A stretch of DNA of 64,000 nucleotides from Blastocladiella emersonii ATCC 22665 (lineage: Eukaryota > Blastocladiomycota > Blastocladiomycetes > Blastocladiales > Blastocladiaceae), in contig JANHCV010000008.1 of assembly GCA_025594325.1 (NCBI GenBank), positions 1,302,001-1,366,000 of the forward strand, in the 5' to 3' direction. Within the stretch, counting starts at the first letter, position 1; every line of letters starts with the position of its first letter. Shown here in pieces: positions 10,441-19,533 of the stretch. Below the pieces are notes generated by a model. The model worked only from the letters and a program-made list of their open reading frames with translations, did not search any database and had not been told where the DNA came from. A program made the translations under genes and the position numbers.

Positions 10441-11575
10441 GACCCGTCCCCTTCGTCACCTCACTCGTCCAGATCTCCGCCCACCGAGCGCTCGTGCTAA
10501 CCCGCGCCAAGCGCGTCTCGTCCGACACGATCGACCGCCTCAGTGACGCGCGCAAGGCCGAGCACCTGCTTCGACCAAGTTGTTCGACAAGGGCCTCACC
10601 AAGCGCGTGCACGGCCGCGTTCGACAAGGCGTGCGCGTGTATCGCCGCGGCTACGGTGCGACCCGGGTTCTGACCCGCCATCGGCCGTGTGGCAACACCG
10701 CGACCACGTCGCCGTGATCAAGGCCGCCAAGCTGCTTGGCGATGCGGTACGCTTTCTCACTTGCTGCGGGTGTCGGCACTCGTGGGCGCCGTCGTCCGCG
10801 TGCCCAAGGCGTCGGCGAGGCCAAGCTCGACTCGATCACGGACTGTACCGCCATGGTCACCAAGGACGCGTCCGCGACGGCCGTCAAGACCTCGGGCAAC
10901 GTCAACCACGGCCCCGACCATGGCCATCGACTTCCTCGCACCCGCCAAGGTGTTCGAGGTCGAGTACAGCGAGATCCAGGATATGCTCGATCACGGTGCG
11001 TTCTCGACCTGGTCCGCGGCCTAAGATGCGCGCTTCGAGCCCCTCGCTAACACGCACGTAAGCGCCTCACTGCAGATCAAGCGGCAGCTTGCTGGCGCCA
11101 ACATCGACAAGACCAAGGTCCTCGACTCGCTGCAGTGCAAGGACAAGTCGCCCTCGGCTACGAGGACCACGCGGTACGTCTCGCGCGCACCGCCCCTCTC
11201 TCTCTCTCCGCGTCGCTGACCTTGAGCCCATCCGCACCAGGGCAACGACAGTCAGCGGCGCACAAGTCCAAGCCCGACTCGCTGCGACGGTCGGTGACCG
11301 TGGCCATCGCCGACGCCAAGTGCGAGATCACGTCGCTCAAGGAGATCAAGGGCGCCAGCCTCCGCGTGGCCATCAAGCGCGCCCGCTCGGTCCGATCAAG
11401 ATCGACTGCCACGTCGAAGGTGGGCGGGCGGCCACGGGTCGGCGGCATCGAGACCGAGCTCAAGCACTCGTTCCCGCGCATCAAGGAGTGGCGGCGACGG
11501 CGGCCGCGGAAGAGCTCGGGCCGCGAGCGCCGGATGGGCGCGGTGGCGGCCGCGAGCAGCGGCGTATCATGATTA
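10441..11575 (+). other. Unassigned broken coding-like region
   Basis: Short plus-strand segments look protein-like but fall in different frames: VSSDTIDRLSDARKAEHLL (about 10520), VAVIKAAKLLGDAVRFL (about 10710), KVFEVEYSEIQDMLDHGAFS (about 10950), LQIKRQLAGANIDKTKV (about 11070) and CEITSLKEIKGASLRVAIK (about 11330). They could be exons of one gene or a decayed gene. The helical character is clear but I do not recognise the family. Confidence 0.3.
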
Positions 11576-11687
11576 ATACAGAGCTATTATTCGAATCGGT
11601 CTATCGGAATGCCTATCAGGGTGAGCACGTGAGCAATCCGGAAGCGTGGCGCGAACCAGGCACCGACCCTCGCATCAACCGTTGCGT

Positions 11688-11822
11688 CAGGCCTGGCGTC
11701 ACGGCTGACGCGACGATTTCTGCGTGGTCTGACGCCAGACCTGATGAAAATCATTTTGACCCTGGCGTCAGCCGTCGCGTCGCGACCCACGCGTCGGACC
11801 TGACGTCAGGCGTGACGCCAGG
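11688..11822. repeat. Second cluster of TGACGCCAG / CTGGCGTCA words
   Basis: It includes CTGGCGTCACGGCTGACG, TCTGACGCCAGACC, CCTGGCGTCAGCC and CTGACGTCAGGCGTGACG. It mirrors the cluster at 7862-8000 just inside the opposite junction of the split gene. Confidence 0.65.
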
Positions 11823-11837
11823 CCCCTCAAGCTGGGA

Positions 11838-12219
11838 GCCGTTTCGGCGATGCCCAAGAGTGACACCGAAATCGAGCAGGCCGTGGCCCAGTGGCTCAAA
11901 CAGCTCGGGTTCGCCAATACCGCGCAAGTGGGCGGCACTGAATCCGCAGGTCGTGTCAAGAAGTTGCGCGGCGTCCTGGGCACGCTGCTGTGGCTCCCGG
12001 CCTCGGCCCGTGTGCCTGCGCTGCGGAAGCTGTGGAATGCTGTTGTCGAAGCGTTTTCGTTGTCATCCGAAAAAAGTCGTGCCCTATCTTCGGCGCGAAG
12101 GTCACCTGAACGTGGCGCACCCGCCACAGCTGTCGGCGGTCGGTCAGCCACGCCAACGCGGCGAGCGGCGCCACGAGTCCTCGCTCGCACCCCTTCTCGA
12201 CCGTAAACGCATCACCCAC
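11838..12219 (+). pseudogene. Subfamily C Gag-like gene, right half of the split copy
   Basis: SDTEIEQAVAQWLKQLG, then LRGVLGTLLWLPASARVPAL and LWNAVVEAFSLSSE match the C-terminal domain of the copies at 16590 and 19534. The stop codon is lost (GAA AAA where the intact copy has GAA TAA), so the frame runs on into the spacer that normally separates C and A genes. It completes the copy begun at 7249. Confidence 0.8.
11839..11852 (-). repeat. 14-bp inverted repeat, right junction
   Basis: CCGTTTCGGCGATG pairs with the left copy at 7845-7858. Here it is part of the gene's own coding sequence (AVSAM), since the copy at 19534 has a similar CTCTTTCGGCGG. Confidence 0.6.
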
Positions 12220-12221
12220 CC

Positions 12222-13766
12222 ATGAAGCTCAATGTAACCTCATGCAACGTGAATGAAAACACTATGCAAACTGAGAACCTGGCTCAGCGCCGCGCCGCGA
12301 CGCTCATGACCGCCTTCGACCTGCGGGCGCAGCTCGTTCGAGATGCCGTCACCTTGCGCTGCAGCCCACCTGCCGAAGCGCAGGATTTTGATAATCTGAA
12401 ATCGTACACTCTTGTTACATCCAAAGCGCTATTCGAGGTCGAGGAGACGGGCGCACTGCTTGAAGCCCAGCTAGCTGCATTGCTACATGACCGACCACGC
12501 TCACCAAAGCCAGCTTACCAACCCCAACCCGATATTCCGCCCTCACAATTGCCTATGCCAGCTCTTTCCGCCGACTTGGACCTCGTCGCATTGGTGGATC
12601 GGAAGGCGCCGCACTTTCGCGCCAGCAACTCGGATGTCCCGAACAGCCGAAACTACCGCTCAGCATCCCGCTACATCCCCATGCTGCAAGCGGTGGCCCC
12701 GTGCACGAATCCTGCGGCGCTGCTCCTCGCGGCGCGCTCGCGCGTCCCGCAGAACATCTACACGGTCTACTCGGCCCTCCTGCGGCCATCCATGTCCAAC
12801 GACGAAGCGAAGAGCGCGTTTCGCCGCGCGGCCGATCCCTCGTGGAGTAGCGGCTGGGTTAGCGCCTGGCTTGAGTTATCACCTCGGTCGCAGTACGACA
12901 TCGGCGCCTTTTGTCACGAATTCCGCGGTCTGCTCAGCGAGGTAGTTGAAGTGACGCCTGAACTCAAGCGAGAGCGTCATATCAAGATGCTGTTCGTCGA
13001 GCGGATCGGGCGCAGCTTTGGACCAGCTCCATGGTCTGTCCGGCGACGTGTAGAAGATAAAAACCAGTCGCTTGCCGATATCGTGTCCGAATACGAACGG
13101 AATGCGCGCTTCAAGGAAAGCGCTCCGCGGACGAGGTCCAAATCGCCTCCAGATGGCAGAAACCGCGTCCGGTCGCGTTCGCGCTCGCCACTTACATCTT
13201 CAAATCTTAGCGGATCGCGCAGACGCTTTCTTTCATCGTCACGGTCTAGATCGCGATCTCGGTCACGGTTGCGGTCACCCTCGCGCTCGCGCTCGCCGCC
13301 GCCACGGCGCCCATCGTCACGGTCCAGATTGCACTCTCAGTCGTAGTTGTGTTCGCTGCAAACCCGGCCCCCGCCCCGTCCGCGGGATTCAGCCTCGTTA
13401 CCATCGCATCTGGCACAGCGGCGACTGCTTAACCACTGTGCCGGTCTCTTCAACCGCATGGAAAAATGTGTGCTTTGCAGCGATCCAACCTTTCCCAACG
13501 TTCGCATATCACAGGCCTCTCACCACACTGAAGCCTGTCCCCTCCTCGACCGGCCCCGCGTGCTCGCATGTTCGTTCCTGGCTTCTCGCGATACGTTCCA
13601 TATTTTGAATCCCGTTTCACCGCCGTCTCTCGATCCCCGCGACCTGGTCAACGTTACAACCAAGTGGGTGCTCCGGTTCCGCGAGGTTCGGATCCCGCCT
13701 GGAACCCATATCTCAGTTGTGCGCGAGCTGGAGTGGTGCCGCGTAATGCTCAAGGCAATGCTCTGA
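12222..13766 (+). pseudogene. Subfamily A Gag-like gene with an in-frame TAG
   Basis: ATG 12222 opens MKLNVTSCNV, the same start as the intact A gene at 14644. Order: helix motif (LMTAFDLRAQLVRD), capsid-like core (about residues 140-290), a long Arg-Ser tract, then TAG at 13344-13346. The same frame stays open after the TAG and carries the zinc knuckle (CVLCSDPTF...HHTEAC, all four ligands) and tail (LEWCRVMLKAML). A TGA at 13764 ends it early; the expected last part (VLRAMWEEVLKLA) follows in another frame. I call it a pseudogene, although readthrough of the single TAG would give a nearly complete protein. Confidence 0.7.
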
Positions 13767-13949
13767 CTCTCACCATTGCGGCCGACAGAGGTGCTGCGCG
13801 CCATGTGGGAAGAAGTGTTGAAGTTGGCCGCGGAGAAAATGATCGCAACGGTGGACGTGTACTCACGCGGCCATGGAAGGCGCTGCTATAAATGCATTTG
13901 ATTTACGTCCATCAATCACTTCCCTGCCGCCCCGATGCGCGGTGGCGAG

Positions 13950-14330
13950 GACTGGGACGTCGATGGGCGCAGGCGCGACGCCAGCGACCGCGGTCAGGGC
14001 GAGCAGCGAGTCATGTCGAGCGCCATGCAGGCGACGGAGAGAGCGTCACGGGTCCAAGTTGAGGTCGCAGCCACGCCAGCGCACCGTGAAGGGCGCGTCC
14101 ATGTTTGTGCCAACGACGGCCGCGACACCCAGCAGTAGATGCGTGACGACACCCTGGTCGACGAGCGCGTTGGCCAACTCGTTGCCCCGAGTTCCCAGCG
14201 TGGCCGCGAGCCCACACGAAGTTGAACTGGAGCCCGCGGGCCGCGGACGATCCAGCAGAGCACGGCCTACTCGAGCGAGGACGATGCGCAAACTCGTACC
14301 CTTGGAAGGGCAAGAGGATTTTTTACAGCC
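13950..14330 (-). pseudogene. RNase H-like fragment of a retroelement
   Basis: Two minus-strand frames give LQFNFVWARGHAGNSG and then RGNELANALVDQGVV after a one-base shift. This fits the RNase H C-terminal block with its GHxGNxGNExAxxLA signature, as found in LINE-type polymerases and related elements. No catalytic N-terminal part or reverse transcriptase is visible. It occupies the place where the left part of a C gene would be expected. Confidence 0.5.
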
Positions 14331-14375
14331 GAATCGACGATGCCCTTGTTGTGTAGGATGGAGGTGAGCATGAAT

Positions 14376-14494
14376 CCGCGAGTCATGCAAAAACGTTGCG
14401 CGGCGTCCTGGGCGCGCTGCTGTGACTACGTGTGCCTGCGCTCCGGAATCTGTGGGATTCTGTTGTGGATGAGATTCCGTCGTCATCCGAGTAA
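14376..14494 (+). pseudogene. 3' end of a subfamily C Gag-like gene
   Basis: In mixed frames it reads LRGVLGALL, RVPALRNLWDSVVDE and PSSSE-stop, matching the last 40 residues of the C gene at 16590. A stop (TGA) and a small deletion interrupt it. The following spacer resembles the C-to-A spacers after 12065 and 18188. It is the C partner of the A gene at 14644. Confidence 0.7.
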
Positions 14495-14643
14495 CGCCTT
14501 GTTTCCCTCGTTCGCGGAGGTCACTTGAGCATGACACGCCTGCCACAGCGTTCGGTGGTTGCTCAGCCACACTGTTACGGTGAACTGCGCCACGAGCCGG
14601 CTCACGTCTCGCCCGCTCACGACCACAAAGGCGTCACCTGCCC

Positions 14644-16272
14644 ATGAAACTTGATGTAACTTCATGCAACGTGGATGAAAACAACATGCAAACTGAGACC
14701 CCGGCCCAGCGCCGTGCCGCGACGCTCATGGCCGCCATCGAACTGCGGGCGCAGCTCGTCCGAATGACGCTCTTTGCGCGCTGCTCCCCGCCTGACGGCG
14801 TGAGACTCGAGTATCTCCAATCTCTCGCTCGCAAGACGGAGACGGCGCTTCGCGAAATCGAGGAGGGTGGGGCCTCGCTCGATGTCGAACATGCGGCTGA
14901 CCCGACAGTCCAGTTCCCGAATCGATTACCCACACCCATTCCTTCGACGCTCCCCAAACATGGCTCTTCGAACCAGCCTTCCGATTTTACGCCCGCTCGC
15001 GAGCCTACTCTTGCTGATTTGGCGGCCCAAGGCGGCCCGTACTACCGCTGCGCGCCGCGAAACATCCCCGCGACGATGGAAGTGCGGACCTCTGGAAAGT
15101 TCCTCGACCGTTTGAAGGCACTGGCGCCGCACGCCCGCCTGACCTCGCTTGTACTGGCTGCCCGCTCCCGGCTCTCACGCGACATTTACGCGGTGTGCTG
15201 CGCGTTGCTTCGCGAGACGACTTCGGACGCCGAAACCAGGCGACTCTTCCAGTTCTGCACGTGTAACCACTGGAATCGCTCGTTTGTGCACGCGTGGCTC
15301 ACCCTCGTGCCCCAATCGCGCGAGACACTCGGTCAATACTTTGCCGCATTTATTCATACGCTCGGCGACGTGACTCGAGTCACGTTCGAGGTCCAGCGCG
15401 AGCGGCACGTCAAATGGATCTTCGTTGCAAAGGTTGAATCCAAGCTTCAGTGGCTTCCGGATTCCGTCCAACAACTTGTTGACGACCCAGAAAAGTCACT
15501 TTCTGATATCCTCGCCGAGTACACTCGCCTTGTGCGGTCGGACGGTGCCAGGACGGCGCAGCCAACGCTTGCCGACCATCCACTCCCCACGGCGTCGCAC
15601 AAATCTTGCTCTCCGTCCTTGTCGCATTTCCACGAGCAGCCGATGTCGCCGCCCAGATCCCAGCAGCATAGCCGGTCGCATTCCCGCTCGCGCGCTCGAT
15701 CGCGTTCACCGTCAAGACTTCCACATCGCTCACGGTCGCGGCCAAGTGTCCCTTCGCCTTCCCTGCAACAACTACCACGAGCTCAGCCCCAACCAGAAAC
15801 TGCAGACCCGCTTGCGCACCAACCTCGTGCAGCCGCGGCACCTCCTCGCGCCGCTGGGCCGACTGGACTCCCTCCTCGCCCAAAACTTTGCGCACTCTGC
15901 CCCGACCGGACCATCATTCCCACTTGGAAGATCTTGCCCACGACGCACTCGGCCAGCGAATGCCCTATCCTCGAGCAACCGCAGGTCCTGGCCGAGCACT
16001 TTTGCTTCGCAGCGCACTTTCTGGGAATCGGACAGCCCACGGCGCCCACTGCAGGCGCGCCGCTCTGCGAAACGGCTATCGATTGGAGGGAACGCCTGGT
16101 CCAGACACGGATTCCACCCAACACGTCGTATCCAACCTCGCAGCGGGTCAAGTGGATTCGGAGCATCCTCACGACACTCACCCACTTGCCTGAGCCGAAC
16201 CGGGAGCGCGTGTTGCGCGGGATATGGGACGCAGTTGCCTCAGCTGTCACTGCCGCGCAGCCGCCTGGGTGA
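14644..16272 (+). CDS. Subfamily A Gag-like protein, intact
   Basis: A 542-residue open frame. Start MKLDVTSCNV lies in the start element (ATGTAACTTCATGCAACG). Features in order: helix motif LMAAIELRAQLVRM (about residues 28-41); Pro-rich linker; capsid-like core about 150-300 (LVLAARSRLSRDIYAVCCAL, FVHAWLTLVPQ, LGQYFAAFIHTLGDV, HVKWIFVAKVESKL); Arg-Ser tract about 335-370; stretched zinc knuckle about 416-440 (CALC, 15 residues, HSASEC); helical tail ending LRGIWDAVASAV. Polymerase domains are absent. It probably binds RNA and may self-assemble; both are inferences from the Gag-like layout. Confidence 0.8.
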   Translation: MKLDVTSCNVDENNMQTETPAQRRAATLMAAIELRAQLVRMTLFARCSPPDGVRLEYLQSLARKTETALREIEEGGASLDVEHAADPTVQFPNRLPTPIPSTLPKHGSSNQPSDFTPAREPTLADLAAQGGPYYRCAPRNIPATMEVRTSGKFLDRLKALAPHARLTSLVLAARSRLSRDIYAVCCALLRETTSDAETRRLFQFCTCNHWNRSFVHAWLTLVPQSRETLGQYFAAFIHTLGDVTRVTFEVQRERHVKWIFVAKVESKLQWLPDSVQQLVDDPEKSLSDILAEYTRLVRSDGARTAQPTLADHPLPTASHKSCSPSLSHFHEQPMSPPRSQQHSRSHSRSRARSRSPSRLPHRSRSRPSVPSPSLQQLPRAQPQPETADPLAHQPRAAAAPPRAAGPTGLPPRPKLCALCPDRTIIPTWKILPTTHSASECPILEQPQVLAEHFCFAAHFLGIGQPTAPTAGAPLCETAIDWRERLVQTRIPPNTSYPTSQRVKWIRSILTTLTHLPEPNRERVLRGIWDAVASAVTAAQPPG

Positions 16273-16589
16273 AACGGGCTTGGACAAATGCAAAGATCAA
16301 GTTTGAGATCAAGTCGCTCCGGGAGTTCAAACGCGTATTGCAATGGCTAATTGGCGTGAATAGAATACGTTTTTGCAAATCATTGCGAAACCCGATGCGT
16401 TCCGACGCGTTCCGATATCACGCTGTGGCGCGCCGCCCGTGCAACCAGCACCCCTGGTGCAACGTGTGGCGTCCTCGTTGCGTCACGACTCCCGCCTGAG
16501 CCTCCTCACCGGCTGCGGACGGAGCAGCTTCGCCTCCTCCCGCTGCCTTCTTGAGCTGGCAACCCGATGCAACTTGAACCGCTAACTCC
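16273..16589. other. Spacer upstream of a C gene
   Basis: No gene. It includes the 28-bp block shared with the next C gene (16408-16435) and a doubled ATGCAAC word just before and at the start codon. Confidence 0.5.
16408..16435 (+). repeat. 28-bp block conserved upstream of two C genes
   Basis: The segment starting GCGTTCCGATATCACGCTG and ending GTGGCGCGCC is identical to 19389-19416. Both copies lie 120-180 bp upstream of a C-gene start, so a regulatory role is likely. Confidence 0.6.
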
Positions 16590-16601
16590 ATGCAACTTAC
16601 T
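16567..16601 (+). promoter_or_regulatory. Doubled ATGCAAC start element
   Basis: ATGCAACTTG at 16567 and CTCCATGCAACTT at 16587 are about 23 bp apart; the second supplies the start codon at 16590. The C gene at 19534 has the same doubled arrangement (19511 and 19534). Confidence 0.6.
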
Positions 16602-18188
16602 CCGTTATCGACGGTCGATCGACTTGCCGGGTCTCTTCTGCCATGCGAGCACGGCCCGGATGAGTCCGCTGTTGCGTCGGCTATTGCGCTCTCAGTGGAA
16701 CCCGAAGACGGCGCTCTGCTTGACGACACGTCTATGGTGCTCTCCGTGCTCAACTCGCGCTTACGGAACATCCGCGACGTTTTGCTGCACCGTTTATCGG
16801 ACAGTTCCAAGGATCACGCCGAGCAGCATGTCATGCCCGTCGCATCGCTGGATGGTGCTTCGAGTGCCGAAAACCTTTTCGACGCCCGCTCGCATGACAG
16901 CCAAGTTCTTGCACCTTTGGAGTTGCCTGTGCCGACAACAGTCGCGTTGAACGGCACACTGCCGTCTCCCCGCACACTTGCCTCAGCTTCGCCGGCTCCA
17001 AATCCGTCGCTAGTCGTTACTCCCGCGAGCACTTATGACGGTCCTCATGACTACCGGCTCTTTCGCCGCATCCGAACGAGTGTTCCGGGTTTTCGCACGA
17101 CTCGCGACGAATTTGAGCTGGAGGTTGATCCACGCGCCTTTCTCTCAGCTCTGCGCGCAGCGGTTCCCGATGACACGCCCCTAGCGCACCTTCTCATCGC
17201 GGCCCGCTCGCGATGCCAACCGGGCTTCTACTGCACCTATGCTGTCCTCTTGCTTGATACCACGACCGACGACGAGGCCGAGCGCATCTTTATTGGTATC
17301 GCGGAAGACTCGTTGCATCGCTCATGGGTCACGCGGTGGACGCGGCTGCATATTGGGTCCGACTCGAAAACGGCCATCGCCCGCTACTTCAACCAGTTTT
17401 GTTGGCTTCTCAACCAAGTGGTCCATGTCACACCAGCACTGCTTCTCCAGCAGCACGTCAAGCACGTTCTCAATATCCGCATGTTCCAGGACATCCGCTG
17501 GAGCCCACGCTCCGCGCGCAAAATGATTCTCGACCCGGCATTATCGCTCACCGACGTGGTCAAGGAGTACTTGCGGCTTGGCAGTGGCCGCTCTTTATCG
17601 CGCGACCGCGAACGTAGCCCTGTCCGGGATTCTCTCCGCCGGCCAAGGTCCCGCTCGCCTTCTCGGTCGCGCTTGGACGATTTGTATCAGCAACACGTGC
17701 TTGGAGCTTCGAGTGCCCGGTTCGCAGAGCCGCCGTGTGCAACGGAGACCCCTTCTCGCACTAAGCCGAATCATCCCGCAGCATCTCCCGCCGCGTGCAG
17801 CTTCTGCAAACAGTACGGCTCCGAGTCCGCGCCCAATACTCTGGGAAACCATGCCCCATCTGCTTGTCCGAGCCTGCACCAGCCGGCCCTTCACGCTCAA
17901 ATTCTTGCCGCGGTGGCGCGCGAGCTCGACCTTGAGCTCCTACCTGCTTCGATGCTGGCCCAAACGCAAACGAGTGACAGCGACATCGAGCGAGTAGTCG
18001 CTCAGTGGCTCAAACATCTCGGTATAGCCAACATTTCGCAAGTAGGCGGTACTGAGACCGCCGATCGTGTGAAGAAGTTGCGCGGCGTCCTGGGCGCGCT
18101 CCTGTGGCTCCCGGCCTCGACTCGTGTTCCTGCTCTGCGGAAGTTGTGGGATGCTGTTGTTGAAGAATTTTCGTTGTCATCCGAATAA
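16590..18188 (+). CDS. Subfamily C Gag-like protein, intact
   Basis: 532 residues starting MQLTPL. Order: helix motif MVLSVLNSRLRNIRDVLLHR (about 49-68); capsid-like core about 150-330 (LLIAARSRCQPGFYCTYAVL, WVTRWTRLH, CWLLNQVVHVTPALL, HVLNIRMFQDIRWSP); Arg-Ser tract about 335-360; zinc knuckle 403-426 (CSFC, 14 residues, HAPSAC); C-terminal domain with WLKHLGIANIS, LRGVLGALLWLP and LRKLWDAVVEEF. It ends with TAA. The paralog at 19534 is 533 residues, which supports this start. An A gene relic follows about 160 bp downstream. Confidence 0.8.
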   Translation: MQLTPLSTVDRLAGSLLPCEHGPDESAVASAIALSVEPEDGALLDDTSMVLSVLNSRLRNIRDVLLHRLSDSSKDHAEQHVMPVASLDGASSAENLFDARSHDSQVLAPLELPVPTTVALNGTLPSPRTLASASPAPNPSLVVTPASTYDGPHDYRLFRRIRTSVPGFRTTRDEFELEVDPRAFLSALRAAVPDDTPLAHLLIAARSRCQPGFYCTYAVLLLDTTTDDEAERIFIGIAEDSLHRSWVTRWTRLHIGSDSKTAIARYFNQFCWLLNQVVHVTPALLLQQHVKHVLNIRMFQDIRWSPRSARKMILDPALSLTDVVKEYLRLGSGRSLSRDRERSPVRDSLRRPRSRSPSRSRLDDLYQQHVLGASSARFAEPPCATETPSRTKPNHPAASPAACSFCKQYGSESAPNTLGNHAPSACPSLHQPALHAQILAAVARELDLELLPASMLAQTQTSDSDIERVVAQWLKHLGIANISQVGGTETADRVKKLRGVLGALLWLPASTRVPALRKLWDAVVEEFSLSSE

Positions 18189-18339
18189 AGCATCGTTTCA
18201 GTTCCGACGCGGGGTTCACTTGAGCGTGACGCACCCGCCAAATCTGTCATCTGTCCAAGACACGTTGAACCGCGCGCGCCACGCGTCCACTCGCATTGAA
18301 ACGACTGCAGCGACGTAACACCAACGTAAATCAATGTAA

Positions 18340-18622
18340 CATAATGCAATGTGGAGGACCTCGTCATGCTACCCGGGAATTCGCCTCAGAGCCGCGCCGC
18401 GACGCTTATGACCGCCATCGACCTGCGAGCGCAGCTCTTTCTCATGGCTCTCTTCACGCGGTGCTCGCCGCTTGACGAGCTTCGCCTCGAGTGCTTGCAT
18501 ACTCTCACGCGTACGACAAAGACGGCGCTTCGTGAAATCGAAGACGTCGAGGTCTCATTGGAGGCGGAGCACGCGGCCGGGTTGGCTGAGACGATCGATT
18601 TCCCGCTCAACTCGACACCACC
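18340..18622 (+). pseudogene. 5' fragment of a subfamily A Gag-like gene
   Basis: After AATGTAACATAATGCAATG, the frame from ATG 18366 reads RAATLMTAIDLRAQLFLM and TKTALREIEDVEVSLEAEH, as in the A genes at 12222 and 14644. Similarity stops near 18622, where a G-rich hairpin begins. Everything after the helix and linker is lost. Confidence 0.75.
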
Positions 18623-18639
18623 GCGGAGCGGAGGGGAGG

Positions 18640-18690
18640 GGGGGGGGGTCCAGGGGGGAGGGTCTCCCTCCCCCCGGCTCTTAGAGAAAG
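18640..18690. repeat. G-rich perfect hairpin at the truncation point
   Basis: A run of G is followed by GGGGGGAGGG, a short loop and CCCTCCCCCC, a perfect 10-bp stem. It marks the exact end of similarity to A genes. It could form a stem on either strand or a G-quadruplex. Confidence 0.6.
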
Positions 18691-19533
18691 ACCAGTTTGC
18701 GCAGGTTTAGGTTCTTTGTATATATTGTCCGACCGCCTTCGCGGTAAAAACCGTCGCCATTTGAGTGAAAGAGCGCGCCGGCCTTGAATCACTAGATTTT
18801 ACGATCGTTGCTGGCCTCCAAGTCGGCAAAATCATCTCGTTCGCCTCGATCACGGCCACCAACTCACCTAAAAACGATCGTGAACGGTTCCTGGTCCTTG
18901 TCGTTCCACAAACATGACCAGCAGTCGACGATATGTGGGTCCAAGCAGGTGAAACGGGCTCAAAGGCTGAGGAAAGTGTCGCTGCCGCGGCGATGAAGCG
19001 AACCCGAGAGATGCTCCTGGAGCACCCGGTGGTGCTGTCAACGTCCAGGGCGTCGCGGAGGACGCGAGAGCGAGCTAGGTCGTGTGTGCGTGGTGATCCT
19101 AGGGTCGTCTCGCGCAGGAGAAGCAGCGCGCGCCACGTCGATTGGGCGTTTCATTGAGTTGCATGGAGTGTTGATTCAATTTTTTCGCGATTCGTGGGCG
19201 TCAACAGGGCGCGGGCAAGGGATCAGGCGGGGCCGCGCGGTGAGCGAGCGACGCATAGCGTCGCGGTCACGTGACGCGTCGCTAGGCCGGCGGCTCTTCT
19301 CCCGTCGTGCCTCGGTGTGTGGGTGAAGTGCACAATTTTTCATATCGCTCGATTGTGCGCGTTTTACACGTCGTTGGAAGCGGCGCGTTCCGATATCACG
19401 CTGTGGCGCGCCACCCGGGCAGCGGTGTGGCGTTCGCGACAGCTGCGTCATGACGTCGACCGTGGCCGTGAGACAACTCCCTCACCTCCTCTCTACCCCT
19501 CCCACATGCCATGCAACCGCACCCTTTGACTCC
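18691..19533. other. Spacer with relics and promoter words
   Basis: Begins with an AT-rich TGTATATATTG near 18716. One open piece (IVAGLQVGKIISFASITAT, about 18800-18860) looks protein-like but is isolated. At about 19265-19280 GGTCACGTGACGCGTCGC combines the E-box-like and ACGCGT words. The 28-bp block shared with the previous C gene lies at 19389-19416. Confidence 0.4.
19389..19416 (+). repeat. 28-bp block, second copy
   Basis: Identical to 16408-16435; it lies about 120-145 bp upstream of the C gene start at 19534. Confidence 0.6.

Noticed and set aside
13130-13345. Treating this as an SR splicing factor because of the Arg-Ser tract
   Set aside because: No RRM domain is present, and the tract is attached to a capsid-like core and a zinc knuckle in a multicopy family.
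15425-16306. A 293-codon plus-strand open frame
   Set aside because: Overlaps the intact subfamily A gene in another frame and has no conserved counterpart in other A copies.
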